A stretch of 64,000 nucleotides of DNA from Dillenia suffruticosa (Eukaryota > Streptophyta > Magnoliopsida > Dilleniales > Dilleniaceae), in the NCBI GenBank assembly GCA_033439265.1, contig JAVTVX010000021.1:14039001-14103000 (forward strand). The letters are read 5' to 3'. How positions within the stretch are numbered: the first letter of the stretch is position 1; the number at the start of each line of letters is the position of its first letter. The position numbers and the translations under genes were made by a program. This document shows, in pieces, positions 47,501 to 56,610 of the stretch. The notes under the pieces were generated by a model. It was not told where the DNA came from. It saw nothing but the letters and a program-made list of their open reading frames with translations, and did no database searches.

Positions 47501-50367
47501 ATGAATGCAGAAAAATAGAAAAAAAAAAAAAAAAAAAAAAGAGAGAACACTCATCAGCAAAAGAAAATCAAACTCACTATCACTAACCCTTTCTCCGAAA
47601 CGTAACCAACCCAAAGCTCTGCTCTGTCCCAATGCATGTTGGGATGGCTCCACTCAATCCATGCTAGTCGCTCACCCTTTTGGTCAACTCGGGGGAAGGC
47701 ATAAAAGTCATTCCCACCAATCAAAACTGCTGGTTCTGTGTTTCACAAGATTGAAGAACAACAACAGGAAGACACCACAATCCACATATCACATAAACAA
47801 TAAAAACAAGCTATAGATTTTGTGTTCAAGTGCAATATGTAATCCTTCACTCAGTCATATACCTTTAATGTTCTCTTCATCAAGGTCAACTGTTACAATC
47901 TCTGCGGTTGGATATGCGGAAGTTCCTCGGTGATCTAGAAAATAAAGTAGAATCAAGAAGTATACATTCTAAAGAGGATACATTAAAGGGAAATTTACAC
48001 AAAAAAATAAAACACTATGTGTTAATTTCGATTACACTTTGAAAGTTTTAGACATTACACTTTTCATCCTTGATGATATAGAAAACAGTTGAATTAAGAA
48101 GTATATATTCTAAAGAGGATAGCCCGTAACACTTTGAAAATCTTAGGAATCACACTTTTTATCATGAGTTTGTATTTCCATAAGCACTTTGAAATTTTTA
48201 TCAATCTGTTATTAGAAAAAAGACCTGTCACTTTAAATGTGAAGTAACATCATCAGAATTTTTTTAATGAAATTAATATGCGCTCAATCATATCCTTAAA
48301 AAATAAGGACTAACACGCTCAATTCACCAATTAAAACACTTTATAGTGCTTGCCAAAGAAATTTGGACAGAAAAGTGTCAACATATAGCATCCTAAGCCA
48401 ACCAATATGAGATGAATTAAATTGATATGGAATAAAGTTAAAGGCACAAAGTTGGAATCCTTTTAATAGGCAAACATGATGTTAAGTTATAATTTTAGGG
48501 TGCAAAGAGGAATTTTGGAAATCTGCAGGTTCCAGAGTCTAAGAAGAGGAAAAATATAATGTGATTATAGCAAAAAGAGGCTGATCACAACTGGCCTCCT
48601 AGCCTAATAGCATCCTGAGACTTGAAGGTTCCTATGGGGTTTGAGCAAGGCCTACTTTATGCCCATCGAAGACTTAAAATATCCAAATCTAACCACTCAA
48701 AATATGAGACATGCATGTTTTGGTGAAACCATGGTATTATTTGAGCCAACCTAGGCCTATAGAAAAAAATGAGCAGGTAATCTTCTATATAATAGCCAAA
48801 TTTCTGTTGCACTTCCAGAACAAGTAGACTGTCCTGCCCAGATCAGCCCGATAGTAGGGTTAAAGATTACTGCCCAATCAGGCTGAAAAGCTTGGCTAAC
48901 GACTATGAACACCCTCCCAATCCCCCCACCAAAAAAAAAAAGAAAAAGAAAACAATGAGCGGGCTAAAATTTTCAATATAAGTAGTCTGTTGGAAGTGGG
49001 TCTAAACTCCACAGATGAGAGCTTCGTTGACTCGAACGGGATGACTAATTGCTTGGAAATCTTGATCGATAAGACCTACAAAAGACAGTTGGAAGGTGCT
49101 CCGGCAGGGAAGACTCCAACGGAGATTACAGTGAGATATTTCCGGAGATTTGAAACATCATCGTTTGAAAAAGTCCAGATCTCAAGAGATTCCTTTCCTT
49201 ATAGGCACTAGTTAAAATTTTTCTTTCTTATTATTGGAGGTTGACTCCGCATTCCAAGAGGAGGCGAATATTGCTCTTAACCGAATGAGGGTGTGGAGCA
49301 CTAAGCAAATTTAAAAGCCGAACAGACGATTATCGAGAGGGACTGGTCGAGGTATACCGAGTGAATGTACCATGTTTACCTGTATGAGAGATAAATCCCT
49401 CGGTTTTTTTTTTCGGTCCCTATGCCTAGGCCACTGCTCGGTATCCGAGATTTCGGACCAACTAATCCGGACCAACTTGACTGTCGGGTCTCATTTGAGG
49501 GGGAGGTGTCCCAACATTATTTTTTCCGTGCCTAGGGGGAGCCGAACTCTCGACCCGGTTAAGGGACGAAAATGTCCTTTCCACGCCAATAAGTGTTGAT
49601 GATGACAACACATTTCAAATGTGTTATGTTCGACAGGCCTTGTATGTGAACGAATCCAAATCTTGTGATAATAGGTCTTTGGCCCGCGTTCCATCATAGT
49701 CAAATTTCCATTGCACTTAGGGTCTCAGCCCAGGTCAGCCCGAGGATGCGGGTATACATTAGTATTCCCCAATCAGGTCCGAAAAAAGGGCCAGGCAGGC
49801 TGGGCTGATCAGTATTCACCCTCCGGTCTGAGAAAATAAGCTAAAATTTTCAGTGTAAGTGCCCAAATTTCCATTGCACTTCAGGTCTAAGTAGTTGGCC
49901 CAGTCCAGATGAGCCCGAGTGTCAGGTTAAACTTTATTGCCTAATCATGCCGAGGACCGGGTTGGCTGATCCGTCTGAACACCACCAAATCCAAGACGCG
50001 GGTGTAGCGGGCTAAAATTTTCAATATAAGTAGCCAAATTTAATTTCATTACACTCCCGGTCTCTGTAGTCAGCGTAGCCCAGATTAGCACGAGGTTTGG
50101 ATTAAACACTATTGCACAACCAGGCCCAAAAAGGGCCCGGACGGGGCTGGGCCGATCATCATCAACACAACTCCCCACCACCCAAAAAAAAAAGAAAAAA
50201 GAGGGAGGGGAATCAGAAGATACCTTCTCTAACAGTGACTAATCGGTTAAACCTGGGATCAAACACCCCATCTGCATAACGAACAACTGGTCCACCGTAA
50301 TCTGGAGTAATCGGTTTGGGCCTATCATCTGCAAAATCCAACAATCACAGGCATCGTCGACCAAATC

Positions 50368-50406
<39 letters not shown>

Positions 50407-50851
50407 AAACCCAGAGATTCAATAGACTGTTTGTAAAGTCTCTGATCTTCAAAATTAGAGAACACAATAACATTTCCCGAAACACAGAAAGCTCCGCCAC
50501 CGTACTCGTGAACCATAGACATCACAGAGAACTCTTTCGGAGTAACATCGACCAGTTCATCTCCGTTTTTCTCCGGTTCTCTCACAATAACACATCGTCT
50601 ATCAAATCAATCAAATACACGCACTTTACTTAATAAGAAGTTTTAGGATTTTCTAGGGTTTTTCAATCATATACATACCCAGACTCGGAAGGACGGGTTT
50701 CCAGCCAGAGAAGGCGGTTTCCGGGTCCGATTGAAAAGCCTTCGAGACGCTTATCGGAGCCGGAGACCATGTCGGAGCTGATCGGAGACTTCCACGATCC
50801 ATACGGTGCTGTTTTCTTCTTCTTCTCGTTCTCTTCCGTTGAAGAAGCCAT
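41532..50851 (-). CDS. S9 family serine peptidase / prolyl-oligopeptidase-like protein (677 aa, 18 exons)
   Basis: Exons (minus): 50679-50851, 50411-50598, 50224-50328, 47863-47934, 47588-47735, 47047-47129, 46818-46873, 46137-46273, 45932-46022, 45755-45820, 45438-45660, 44933-45034, 44584-44669, 44321-44443, 43972-44041, 43797-43888, 42841-42945, 41532-41645; 2034 coding bases, all GT-AG. The N-terminal half is a beta-propeller ([11 protein letters not shown], then [19 protein letters not shown]). The C-terminal half is an alpha/beta hydrolase: oxyanion-side [31 protein letters not shown], the nucleophile elbow [12 protein letters not shown] (S527), [10 protein letters not shown] (D604) and EGEPHGFRK (H636). 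The triad is complete, so it should be active. The family cleaves short peptides or acyl-amino ends of peptides. No clear transit peptide is seen ([13 protein letters not shown]). Relatives include Arabidopsis At5g36210-type proteins. Intron 17 houses a tRNA gene and intron 3 a solo LTR. Confidence 0.93.
41772..41853 (+). tRNA. tRNA-Ser (anticodon GCU)
   Basis: 82 bases including the discriminator. The acceptor stem GTCGCTT pairs with AGGCGAC (one G-U). The D region has GGCCGAGTGGTTAAGGC, which doubles as box A. The anticodon GCT is at 41805-41807 in a 7-base loop. A long variable arm (CATGGGGTTTCCCC) marks it as class II. The T arm has GAGTTCGAATCTC, box B. A T-rich run follows (TTTCCCCTTTTT), suitable for RNA polymerase III termination. 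It reads serine codons AGU/AGC. The gene lies inside intron 17 of the S9 peptidase, on the opposite strand. Confidence 0.97.
47950..48190. repeat. Tandem duplication in S9 peptidase intron 3, about 141-bp period
   Basis: AAGAAGTATACATTCTAAAG (from about 47956) recurs as AAGAAGTATATATTCTAAAG (from about 48097), followed in both by GAGGATA. A later ACACTTTGAAA-TTTAG--AT-ACACTTTT-ATC block is shared as well. Boundaries are approximate. Confidence 0.75.
48791..50193. repeat. Four diverged tandem units of about 165-195 bp in S9 peptidase intron 3
   Basis: Unit starts are at about 48791, 49697, 49859 and 50030. Each unit contains GCCAAATTTCCATTGCACTT (variants), a CAG(A/G)TCAGCCCGAG block, TATTGCCCAATCAGGCC, GGGCTGGGCTGATC, a C/CA-rich segment and AAAATTTTCAATATAAGTAG. 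The solo LTR at 48988-49696 sits between units 1 and 2. Units are GC-richer than surrounding intron DNA. The family is not identified. Confidence 0.8.
48983..49701. mobile_element. Solo LTR with 5-bp target duplication
   Basis: The element 48988-49696 (709 bp) begins TGTTGGAAGT and ends CGTTCCATCA, giving the TG...CA ends of an LTR with an imperfect inverted repeat (TGTTGGAA against TGATGGAA). It is flanked by perfect 5-bp duplications TAGTC at 48983-48987 and 49697-49701. No internal retrotransposon domains are adjacent, so it is a solo LTR left by recombination between two LTRs. It interrupts the tandem repeat exactly once. An open frame of 73 codons at 48990 lies inside it and is not taken as a gene. 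Confidence 0.85.
50371..50404 (-). repeat. (CT)n tract filling much of S9 peptidase intron 2
   Basis: Intron 2 is only 82 bases (50329-50410). On the minus strand, the donor GTTTAG is followed at once by 34 bases of CT repeat, over 40 percent of the intron. Confidence 0.92.
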
Positions 50852-50934
50852 AGCTGTGAAAGAGAGACGACTGTGACTGGAAACTGGATCAATTATTGGG
50901 GGTGGGGGAAGAGAGATCCTTTCTTAAGACTTTT

Positions 50935-51230
50935 GATTAGTTTATTAATTGGCATTAATCAACTGAAGTTTATCGATTAGCGCGGGAACACGTACAACGA
51001 CGAACTCCACGTGGATGATCGTCCGATACGTCGTCGTTTTAGTCGGTGAGGCTCTAAGTAAAAGGATTAAAAATGAAGAATTAATTCAAAAGGTTCAGTG
51101 GCTCAAAAACATGTAATGATATGATTAGTTAATTAATTAGGATTAATTAACTGATGTTCCTCGAATAGCGCGGGAACACGGACAGCAAACAACTTGCCAA
51201 ATACGTCGTCGTTTTAGTCCATAAAGCTCT
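50935..51230 (-). promoter_or_regulatory. Duplicated promoter block of the S9 peptidase gene (E2F-like, G-box, TCGTCGTTTT)
   Basis: Two diverged copies lie upstream of the start codon at 50851. Each holds TAGCGCGGGAACACG (the E2F-type GCGCGGGAA at 50980-50988 and 51168-51176) and ATACGTCGTCGTTTTAGTC (51027-51045 and 51201-51219). The proximal copy also has a perfect G-box CACGTG at 51008-51013. The blocks share GATTAATTAACTGA-type sequence between them. E2F and G-box assignments rest on consensus match only. Confidence 0.6.
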
Positions 51231-51624
51231 TTCTTTTTTTTTTTTTAACGCAAAGTATGAATATGAGATCTCTAAATTGAGAGAGAAAAGTTATGACTAG
51301 TGAATTATTCTCTTAAAAACCATAAAACTCGACTTAAAAGAAAACCGAAAGAATTAATGCAAAAAGTTTATTCCTAGCTCAGAAAACATGTCATAATATG
51401 GGAAAAAATTGTAATAACTTTAGTTCGGTCGTTAGCAATGTGATGAAGTGTTTGCTTTTGTATTAAAAAAAATTATCACCTTTCTAATAACAACAAAAAT
51501 CTATAATTAAATAAATGCATAAAAAATTATGAAATTCATCTTTTGAGGTATATATTTAATTTTGTGTGCTAATAGTAGGACTTTTGCTTATCTTTTGCCA
51601 TTTCTTTCTTTTGGAAGATAAATT

Positions 51625-51702
51625 AGATTATATTATTATTCAAATCAGATTAATCAATTTTTAAGATTATATTATTATTCAAATCAGATTAATCAATTTT
51701 TA
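51625..51702. repeat. Perfect tandem duplication, 39-bp unit, two copies
   Basis: The unit AGATTATATTATTATTCAAA continuing to ATCAATTTTTA occurs at 51625-51663 and 51664-51702 with no differences seen, implying a recent event. Confidence 0.95.
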
Positions 51703-53364
51703 AATCCCTTCCGCTAAAAGAATTCGCTTCTCTTCGATTCGGGGAAGAGAGCAATAGTTGTGATCATCATGTACAAGATAGTTAATCCGACGGTGAATCG
51801 AAGTGGTATAGGGTCCTCAACATCAGATCAATAATGGTCAAGGGCATGTTTGGTGGGGTTTTCCACTTAGGGTTGGCTTATTTGTCCCCGAAAAGTCATG
51901 GTTTATCAGTTTTTAAGAGAGGGGGGAGGGGGTTGGGGGGCACAAGCTTGCTAATGTGCAAAGACAAAATCCTTATCTGATCTAGGGCTTGAGCTTTTTG
52001 GCCCCTTCTGGCATGAGATCCATAGCCTCTTATGCTCTCCGGTCAAAATCTGATTTTATTGCTCATTTAGGATTAGTTTGGTTGAAGTGAAAAGGGAAAA
52101 GAAAAGAGAAGAAAAAGAAAAAACGGGAGGAAAATGATCATTTTCACCCGTTTGGTAAGAAAGAAAATGTGGAGAGAAGGGAAATGTGGGATATAATCCC
52201 TTTCCTTCTCTTTCTCTCTCTCTCATGAAATTATTTTCATCTCAAAGCGGATGAAAATGGAAGAAAATGAAATTTTGAACAAATTTGTCATTGTCCTTTT
52301 TTGATAATTATGAAATTGTCCATTAGTTTTTTTATGTCAATTTTATTTAATATAAAATAATAAATTTAAAATTTTTCATCAATTTTATTGGATAAATTAT
52401 TTTTCTAATTTTACTTTTTTACTTTTTTCTTTTTTTTTTTTTTTACTTTTTTACATTAATATTCTAATTTTACTTAATATAAAATAATAATGAAAATAAT
52501 TTATTAAAAATAAGAAACATATATTAAATAACTATTTTTGAAAAAATTATACTTTTAGAAAAATATTTTAAATTAAAAAAATAAAAAATTATATGGTGAG
52601 AAATATTTAAAAAATTATTTTACAATGTTATAATAGTAAATAAGGTGTTATTTCTTTTTATTTTTCATTTCAACCAACTAAAAAAGTACCAATCATTTTC
52701 TTTCCTTCTATTTCTATCAAATAAAAATGAAAAAAATGCATTTACTTTTATCAAGTAAATCTTTCCCTCCCCCTCCCTCTCCCGCTCCCGATCCACGAAC
52801 CAAACTTACCCTCAGTGTGGATTGCTATGTGATATAGTCTATGCCCTTCTTTTAGATCTAGGCATGAGTTTTATTTGCTGTGTTTCTGTCTCACTCCTGT
52901 TGGTGTAGGGTAAGATTGTTTTAAACTTTTTGGTTGTTAGAGACTTGATGCCTGTTGTGTGTACTTTGAAAGTACTAACAGGGATCGCACTGCTTGGCAT
53001 CTCTTTCGCAATTATTGTCTCATGAAATGGATACCTTCGTCTCTTAATTACGTTGACAGTTCAACTCCTCCTGAATATAGAAAAAAAATATTGGAAGACC
53101 CGCTCTCACAAAATAGACCTTACAATGGTCGATCTAAATTAGTCGAGATAAAACTCCAGATACTGAGTGATTATAAAGCCATGATATCAAAACAAAATAT
53201 AACTCTGACCACATAAATGTAGTTGTGAGAGCGTCGTGCATTGAACTATCTTTGTTTAAAATTCTCTTAGCATAGATCGATCTCAATACTTGATTAAAGA
53301 TTCAATATATAGATAGGGCACGATGTATGGAGTAACAATTTCACTTGAGATGTAACAAAAGCAA

Positions 53365-53406
53365 GGAAACAAGGGTTTCATAGGTGGAAACAAGGGTTTC
53401 ATAGGT
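53365..53406. repeat. Perfect tandem duplication, 21-bp unit, two copies
   Basis: GGAAACAAGGGTTTCATAGG plus T is repeated twice without change, about 200 bases downstream (minus strand) of the SCNM1-type stop. Confidence 0.95.
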
Positions 53407-53612
53407 GCAACACAAAGCAAAAGCACACACAAAAGAAAGAAAAAAAAGAGATGGTGAATATCATCAGCACAAACTATGAACCATCTCCTCTCATTCCTCA
53501 ATTTTAACATGGGCCAACTGTATTGTCATCCCCCCTCCCCATCTGTTAAAATGAAAAAGAAGCCGATATAAATCCAGCCGGAGATTGGGTAAACAAACAA
53601 AAACATATCCAG

Positions 53613-55968
53613 TCATCGCAAGCAGACATTTGGATCTTCTTCATCTGAATCAAACTCAACCTGTCAGAAAGGGGCAGATAGTTTTATTTCAGCTCAGAAT
53701 TTCAATGATCAGCCTCAGTAAAATTTTCAAGTGAAATCATGAGTAAGACTGGTAAAAGAGTGCATGTATTCAGATAAATAAAAAATGGTTGATAATTGGA
53801 AAACTCACATTTTCATCCTTGAACCATCTCCCAGTGCAATCGCGTTTCCAACCCGCCGCTGTAAATTTTAGTTCTCTTTCTTGACGCTCTTGAAAATTCA
53901 ACTTCCTCAGCGAAGGAACTATTTCAGCTACTTCAGTAGCAACAACAGAGGTATTGCAACTAAAACCGGAAGTCACTCTTGGGGAATGGCACCCTATATT
54001 GGTACCAATTTGCTGAGGAGCGTGCTTGCATAGAATCTCAGAAACTGCTTTCCTCGTCTGTTGGATTAAAGGTCTGCTTACAGACTTGGAGGCTTGCATG
54101 GAAGTACTAGAAATTGCAGCATATCCAAGTGGACAGTTTGACAAGGCTATTCTCTTCTTCGCCTCATTTTCTATACTTATTTCTCTTTCCTTGAGCTTAG
54201 CTGCTGCAGCAAGATGTCGTGATCCCTTGTTGTGCATCTACAACATAGCTTTTCAATTGTAGCAATCAAAGACATGGTTGAAATGAATTTAGACAAGCAC
54301 ACAAGATCTATAACAAAGGATTGATGAAGCAATAATAGTTGTCACAAAATTGTAATCCAAAAGATTGACAAATCAGTCTCAACAAGTGATTTTGATGATC
54401 ACGTAATTCTAATTAGAGAGTCAGGAGGACAACCGTAGCAATCAACGGACATGAAAGAAACAAATCTTTGACTGGCAGACAAGGGATCTAAAGGATTGCA
54501 AAAGCAGTAGCACTTGTTATAAGGTCATGATCCAGAAGACTGAAAAATCAGATTTTCAACATGTGACATCAGAAAACTTTTCACTTTTCCTGGCATTCCT
54601 CACATCATGCCGCGTATCTAAAAAAAATTATTCCCAAGTGCATATTACAGTGTAAACAAAGATAACTCCACATCTCGAGTTTAGAACTACACGATAAATA
54701 CTTTGGCAGATCAATCTAAGCAACAAGTCTATAATGCCTCGCTTGGAGAAAAGAGCACACTACCAGGTCTTAAAACATTTTTTTTTTACGTTTCACCTAC
54801 TGATGCTACAATCATGAGTTGCAGTCACTTTTTTGCTAAACCTAACATACATACACAGCTAGAGGGAAAAAGTCCACATGTTAAAGAGCAACAACATTCA
54901 AAGAAGCATTACACGCAAGATTCTTGCTATGAGTTGTAGTCATATAACTAGTTTTATATAAGCAGATTCACCAAAGGTAGGACAACTTCGCATTTAACCA
55001 TAAAAAGAGAGTAAAATTAGTCCTAATGAGTGTTTTCTTTTCTTTTAAATCCAATCACAAGAAATGTAGAGTAGCTTAGTACTCAATTGATGGATTCCCT
55101 CGAAGTGGCTTCACATATTAACCATCAATTCAATCATGACAAAGTATAACTAGACACATAATCCAAGTTTGTGACTGTCAGGATTAGTATGCAGTCCCTG
55201 CATGCAAATAATAGCAAATCTTAACTAGGTTTTTCTCCCTTTCACCAGGTCTTGAACACTGCGAAGGGAAGGAGGCATCTACCCCCGGGACCTTGTGAAA
55301 TTTATAATACAATTTGAAAAATTATAACCTTAAATATTATTTACTCCCCTACAAATTATAACACCCGCCTTTTGAAATATAAACTAAAGTACAAGCTTCT
55401 CCTCCAATATAAATTTCTGGCTTCGCACGGCTGGCCTAGAATGAGCAATTTGAACAAACAAGCTGCTAAAGATAGAACTAATAATCTAGGTTTAATCACA
55501 TGGTTCACAAATGGCTAATAAATTCAGTAACCAATATCATTTTAACCATCTACACAAACCCTCCTAACTTTGAAGCAACCACAGAATGGTCTAATATGCT
55601 CCAAACAATATCCAGAATCATTCTCCAAAACCGTCGCCTATTCAACTCAACCCAACAAACCCTTGAATCCCCTTTACAAAGGATTAAACTCATTTTAATG
55701 GATGACAGTCAACAAGCTTCAGCACAAGTTCCAACCCTTCACGTGAAGACCTCTTGATTACAGTTTAGCATCATTGCCTGTATCATTTGTAGAGTTGAAT
55801 GAACAGAGTGATAGATTAGGAACTGTGTCTTTATATGTGTGGTTGCATACTAATTTGTGACTATAAATAACCAGATCTGCTGTAAAGATCAAACAATACA
55901 AACCCATTTCCATTTTCAACTTTTCTTTGCGCTTTGCTGTGTTGCTTCATTTGTGACATTCAAAAGGG

Positions 55969-55999
<31 letters not shown>

Positions 56000-56391
56000 A
56001 GAAAGATTTCCAAACATGTCACCTATTTAGCCAACAAACCCTTAAATCCCCATTACGAGGGATTAAACTCATTTTAATAGGTTGATGCGAATTTCAGATT
56101 CTGGGTCAGGAAAAGGAAAATAACCACCTTCTAGAAAATCCATTCAATTAAATTGAATAGGTCAAGTGAATTAATCATGAACTGATACAAAAATTAAAAG
56201 CGGGAAATACGTACAGAGAGCATGAGAGAGGAATCAAAAATGGGATTTTTAGGGCAAAGAAGGCAAGTGAACTTGCCATTGGAGAGCTTCTTGTATGAAG
56301 AAGAATCGAGCCCCTCGATTATTAGATCGTCTACTCTACGCTTCCTGTATTGTGCTTCTCTTCCCCAACTGTCTCCCCCAAACACACTCAT
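53613..56391 (-). CDS. SCNM1: SCNM1-type zinc finger protein (217 aa, 3 exons)
   Basis: Exons (minus): 56215-56391, 53809-54237, 53613-53660; 654 coding bases, all introns phase 0 and GT-AG. The N-terminus MSVFGGDSWGREAQYRKRRV leads into a C2H2 finger (C43, C46, H61, H67: FTCLLCPKNPIFDS then HNKGSRH) that is split by intron 1, as expected for SCNM1. A Lys/Glu-rich helix follows (AAAAKLKEREISIENEAKKR), then a variable middle and the conserved ERELKFTAAGWKRDCTGRWF block, and an acidic tail (VEFDSDEEDPNV). SCNM1 (sodium channel modifier 1) is a splicing factor in mammals and has been tied to the minor spliceosome. The plant protein is presumably nuclear and splicing-related. A GA tract lies directly before the start codon. 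The 2-kb first intron holds poly-A and a short diverged direct repeat. Confidence 0.9.
55655..56083. repeat. Diverged direct repeat pair in SCNM1-type intron 1 (55655-55705 and 56023-56083)
   Basis: Both copies read CAACAAACCCTT(G/A)AATCCCC followed by TTACAAAGG/TTACGAGGG and ATTAAACTCATTTTAAT. They lie about 370 bases apart in the same orientation, with a poly-A run of about 26 bases (55971-55996) between them. Confidence 0.7.
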
Positions 56392-56610
56392 CTCTCTCTC
56401 TCTCTCTCTGGTGATGAATCAGGAATAAACGTTTTCATACAAATACAAAAACGACGTCGTTTGCTGTGTCCTTCACAGAAAATTTCCTACAGTGTGATGC
56501 ATTTTCATTTCTGTGACAACGTCGTCGTTCCCAATCAAAAGTGAGAAGCAGCCGTAACTTAATTTACAGCATGATCATATCAACACTCTTGACAAAACGA
56601 TGTCGTTTAA
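56392..56610 (-). promoter_or_regulatory. SCNM1-type promoter with GA tract and repeated ACGACGTCGT-like palindromes
   Basis: A GA tract (minus strand) occupies about 56392-56410 next to the ATG. Upstream are AAAACGACGTCGTTT (56448-56462), ACAACGTCGTCGTT (about 56516-56529) and AAAACGATGTCGTTTAA (56594-56610). The same element occurs near the S9 peptidase, ZOP1 and ARMC6-type promoters. Function is inferred only from recurrence and position. Confidence 0.5.

Larger units (their letters stand above)
51231..53612. other. Intergenic region with no recognisable gene
   Basis: AT-rich DNA between the S9 peptidase promoter and the SCNM1-type stop codon. It holds poly-T runs and two short perfect tandem repeats (listed). 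An open frame at 52959-53216 shows no known family. The right edge presumably includes the 3' untranslated region of the SCNM1-type gene. Confidence 0.6.

Noticed and set aside
48990..49211. 73-codon open frame in S9 peptidase intron 3
   Set aside because: It lies entirely inside the solo LTR and begins two bases after the LTR end; no known domain.
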